NCBI GenBank assembly: GCA_028684915.1
Contig: JAQUEZ010000235.1
Location: 1-9,312 of the forward strand
Direction: 5' to 3'
Source: Desulfobulbus sp.
Lineage (GTDB): Bacteria; Desulfobacterota; Desulfobulbia; Desulfobulbales; Desulfobulbaceae
Length of the DNA: 9,312 bases
Under the pieces are notes generated by a model. The model was not told the origin of the DNA. It saw only the letters and a program-made list of their open reading frames with translations, and searched no databases. Numbering within the stretch: position 1 is the first letter of the stretch; each line of letters starts with the position of its first letter. A program made the position numbers and the translations under genes. Of the stretch, positions 7,920 to 9,312 are shown one piece after another.

Positions 7920-8222
7920 TTATCCTTTGAGTTGATTCAGTGTATCGACATGGACCGAACGGCGACTACGATACAGGGAAATGGCGATACCTAATCCGAT
8001 GGCAGCCTCGGCGGCGGCAACGGTGATGATAAAGAAGGTGAAGGCCTGCCCCCGGACACTGTCCATAAAATGGCTCAAAGCCACCAGGTTCAGGTTCACC
8101 CCGTTGAGCATCAGCTCCAAGGAAAGAAACATGATGATCACGTTGCGTCGGGTGAGAAAGCCGCAGACCCCGATGGCAAACAAAACAACGGCCAGGGCCA
8201 TATACCAGGAGAGAGGAATCAT
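7920..8222 (-). CDS. nuoK: NADH-quinone oxidoreductase subunit K (NuoK)
   Basis: Small membrane subunit of 100 residues, the usual family length, with three transmembrane helices. The two buried glutamates essential for the proton axis are present at the canonical positions: Glu36 in FLSLELMLNGVNL and Glu72 in VAAAEAAIGL. It sits between NuoJ/NuoA and NuoN in the membrane arm and homologues in antiporters are MrpC/MnhC. The ATG overlaps the nuoJ stop by 4 bases (ATGA, 8219-8222), and a very strong ribosome site AAGGAGGTG (8228-8236) sits inside the nuoJ end. The C-terminal tail from about residue 82 is polar and cytoplasmic (YRSRRSVHVDTLNQLKG). Context within the nuo block makes MrpC very unlikely. 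Confidence 0.97.
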   Translation of the reverse strand: MIPLSWYMALAVVLFAIGVCGFLTRRNVIIMFLSLELMLNGVNLNLVALSHFMDSVRGQAFTFFIITVAAAEAAIGLGIAISLYRSRRSVHVDTLNQLKG

Positions 8223-8794
8223 TGCGCCACCTCCTTGCAGGCTACGCCATCGCCGTCTGTCATGGATTCTTGGGTCTCAATCGGGTAGCCCTGGTCTCGA
8301 CGAGCAAGCACCAAGCCGCCGATGAGGGCAACGAGTAAAATCAGGCCGGCAATCTCAAAGGGCAGCAGATAGGTCGAATACATTTCTTGCCCCATGACCG
8401 CGGTATGGGTCAGCTTGCGGACCGACTCCACGTCCCAGGTGCCCTTGGCTCCCGGGGCGAAGGACGGCAAGGCGTAAAGCAGCCCCAGGGCAAGGCCGGT
8501 GGCGATTGCCCGCCCCAACCATGGGCTGGCAATAAAGGCATCCATGTGCAGTTCTTCCCGGAGACTGACGAGAAAAAGGACAAAGAGATAGAGTACCAGA
8601 ACCGCACCGGCATAGACAATGATCTGCACCGCTGCGAGAAACTCGGCATTCAAGGTGAGATAGAGCCCGGCCATGTGAAAAAAGAGGACCAGGACCATAA
8701 GCACGCAGTGGACCGGGTTGCGCAGACTGATGGCGAGAATGCCGCTAAAAACGATCATCAGCGCGCAATAGATGAAAAACAACTGAAGAAACAT
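8219..8794 (-). CDS. nuoJ: NADH-quinone oxidoreductase subunit J (NuoJ)
   Basis: Membrane subunit of 191 residues (family about 165-200) with five predicted transmembrane helices: about 4-24, 29-49, 55-79, 93-112 and 142-165. The diagnostic third helix reads NAEFLAAVQIIVYAGAVLVLYLF, the conserved segment that switches between alpha and pi-bulge forms during coupling in structurally studied complex I. The loop at about 113-140 and the polar C-terminal tail (about 166-191, rich in Gln, Glu and Asp) are outside the membrane. The ATG at 8792-8794 has GAGAGGA 5 nt upstream (8800-8806) and lies 15 nt after the nuoI stop. Its end overlaps nuoK. It works with NuoK, NuoA and NuoH in linking quinone reduction to the proton pumps. 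Confidence 0.96.
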   Translation of the reverse strand: MFLQLFFIYCALMIVFSGILAISLRNPVHCVLMVLVLFFHMAGLYLTLNAEFLAAVQIIVYAGAVLVLYLFVLFLVSLREELHMDAFIASPWLGRAIATGLALGLLYALPSFAPGAKGTWDVESVRKLTHTAVMGQEMYSTYLLPFEIAGLILLVALIGGLVLARRDQGYPIETQESMTDGDGVACKEVAQ

Positions 8795-8809
8795 CGATAT
8801 CCTCTCCGC

Positions 8810-9312
8810 TCAGTCTTTTTGTGCAGCATGTTGCTGCCGCCATTTGCTTCCCACGACCTGTTCCTCACCCCGCCACTCGGCTGACACCGGAAGACGTTTG
8901 GGTGCGGGCAGATCCGCCTCAGCCACGCCACGCGGCCGCCAGAAGAGATTGACGTAGTTGTCGATATCCGCCCCTTTCTCCGTAACGAACCGATCCCAGT
9001 TGGCCAACAACTGCTCGCGGGTGAAGTAGAGGGAGGGCCGATCATACGAACCATATTCATAGACCTCGGTGAGGACAATGGCATTGACCGGGCAGACCTC
9101 TTCGCAGTAGCCGCAATAGACACAGCGCAGGGATTCGATCCGGTAGCAGTCGATCACCCGACGACTGCCCGGTTCCTTATCCTTGTGCGAGCGGATACGG
9201 ATACAACGTGAGGGACAGACCATGGCACAACGCATGCAACCTATGCACTTGCAATCTCCGGTCTCGGGATCACGCACCAGGGCATGCTGACCACGAAATC
9301 CGGGGCGGATCA
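8810..9312 (-). CDS. nuoI: NADH-quinone oxidoreductase subunit I (NuoI), 5' end beyond the window
   Basis: The frame stays open to the right edge, giving 166 residues that end at TGA 8810-8812; the N-terminal membrane-associated helix region is missing. A GTG at 9275-9277 is not the start, because the preceding codons encode RPGFRGQHAL, matching the conserved P-x-x-x-G segment before the first cluster in NuoI. Two CxxCxxCxxxCP motifs, CIGCMRCAMVCP (9245-9217) and CVYCGYCEEVCP (9124-9092), bind two [4Fe-4S] clusters, the N6a/N6b pair that passes electrons towards cluster N2 and quinone. After the second cluster the typical TEVYEYGSYDRPSLYFTREQLL segment and a polar tail of about 50 residues follow. 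Two cysteines outside the usual pattern are visible: one two residues before the first motif (CKC) and one eight residues before the second. It is a peripheral-arm subunit docked on NuoH. The downstream gene nuoJ begins after 15 nt. Confidence 0.95.
   Translation of the reverse strand, partial: IRPGFRGQHALVRDPETGDCKCIGCMRCAMVCPSRCIRIRSHKDKEPGSRRVIDCYRIESLRCVYCGYCEEVCPVNAIVLTEVYEYGSYDRPSLYFTREQLLANWDRFVTEKGADIDNYVNLFWRPRGVAEADLPAPKRLPVSAEWRGEEQVVGSKWRQQHAAQKD

Noticed and set aside
2860..8222. Mrp/Mnh-type cation antiporter operon instead of complex I
   Set aside because: Presence of nuoI and nuoJ, the NuoL C-terminal arm, and three distinct pump subunits in the order L-M-N all indicate complex I.
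9275..9277. GTG as the start of nuoI
   Set aside because: Conserved NuoI residues (PGFRG and following) are encoded in frame upstream up to the window edge, so the gene continues beyond it.

Overview
The window is ordinary bacterial chromosome with a moderately GC-rich base composition and almost no non-coding DNA. It holds two convergent gene blocks. The proteins suggest an anaerobic or facultative member of the Desulfobacterota (for example a Desulfobulbales sulfate reducer or sulfur disproportionator). This is an inference from protein character: complex I subunits of general proteobacterial type next to a topoisomerase IV of the Bacteroidota/Chlorobi-like subtype. No rRNA or taxon-specific marker is present to settle it.

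Positions 1-2778 (+ strand) carry the end of parE (its start lies left of the window) and a complete parC, translationally coupled by an ATGA stop/start overlap. Together they encode type IIA topoisomerase IV: ParE supplies the ATPase and TOPRIM metal site, and ParC the DNA-cleaving tyrosine. Both subunits carry glutamine where classical enzymes have the main quinolone-contact residue, and ParC has a short C-terminal domain without a GyrA box.

Positions 2779-2859 separate the two blocks. A 12-bp perfect hairpin, which overlaps the parC stop codon, probably serves as a shared terminator for convergent transcription.

Positions 2860-9312 (- strand) are the distal part of a complex I (NADH-quinone oxidoreductase) operon, transcribed nuoI-nuoJ-nuoK-nuoL-nuoM-nuoN; nuoI runs off the right edge. 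NuoI carries two [4Fe-4S] clusters leading electrons to quinone. NuoJ and NuoK form part of the polar proton-transfer axis. NuoL, NuoM and NuoN are the three antiporter-like proton pumps, each with its key Glu/Lys residues intact. Genes nuoI to nuoL are tightly packed (gaps of 15, -4 and 4 nt); gaps of 121 nt (nuoL-nuoM) and 54 nt (nuoM-nuoN) follow.

I saw no tRNA, rRNA, CRISPR array, insertion sequence, phage gene or frameshifted gene. I found no evidence of an undescribed system; the points worth a second look are modest and concern topoisomerase residues, the intergenic hairpin and a few operon details.
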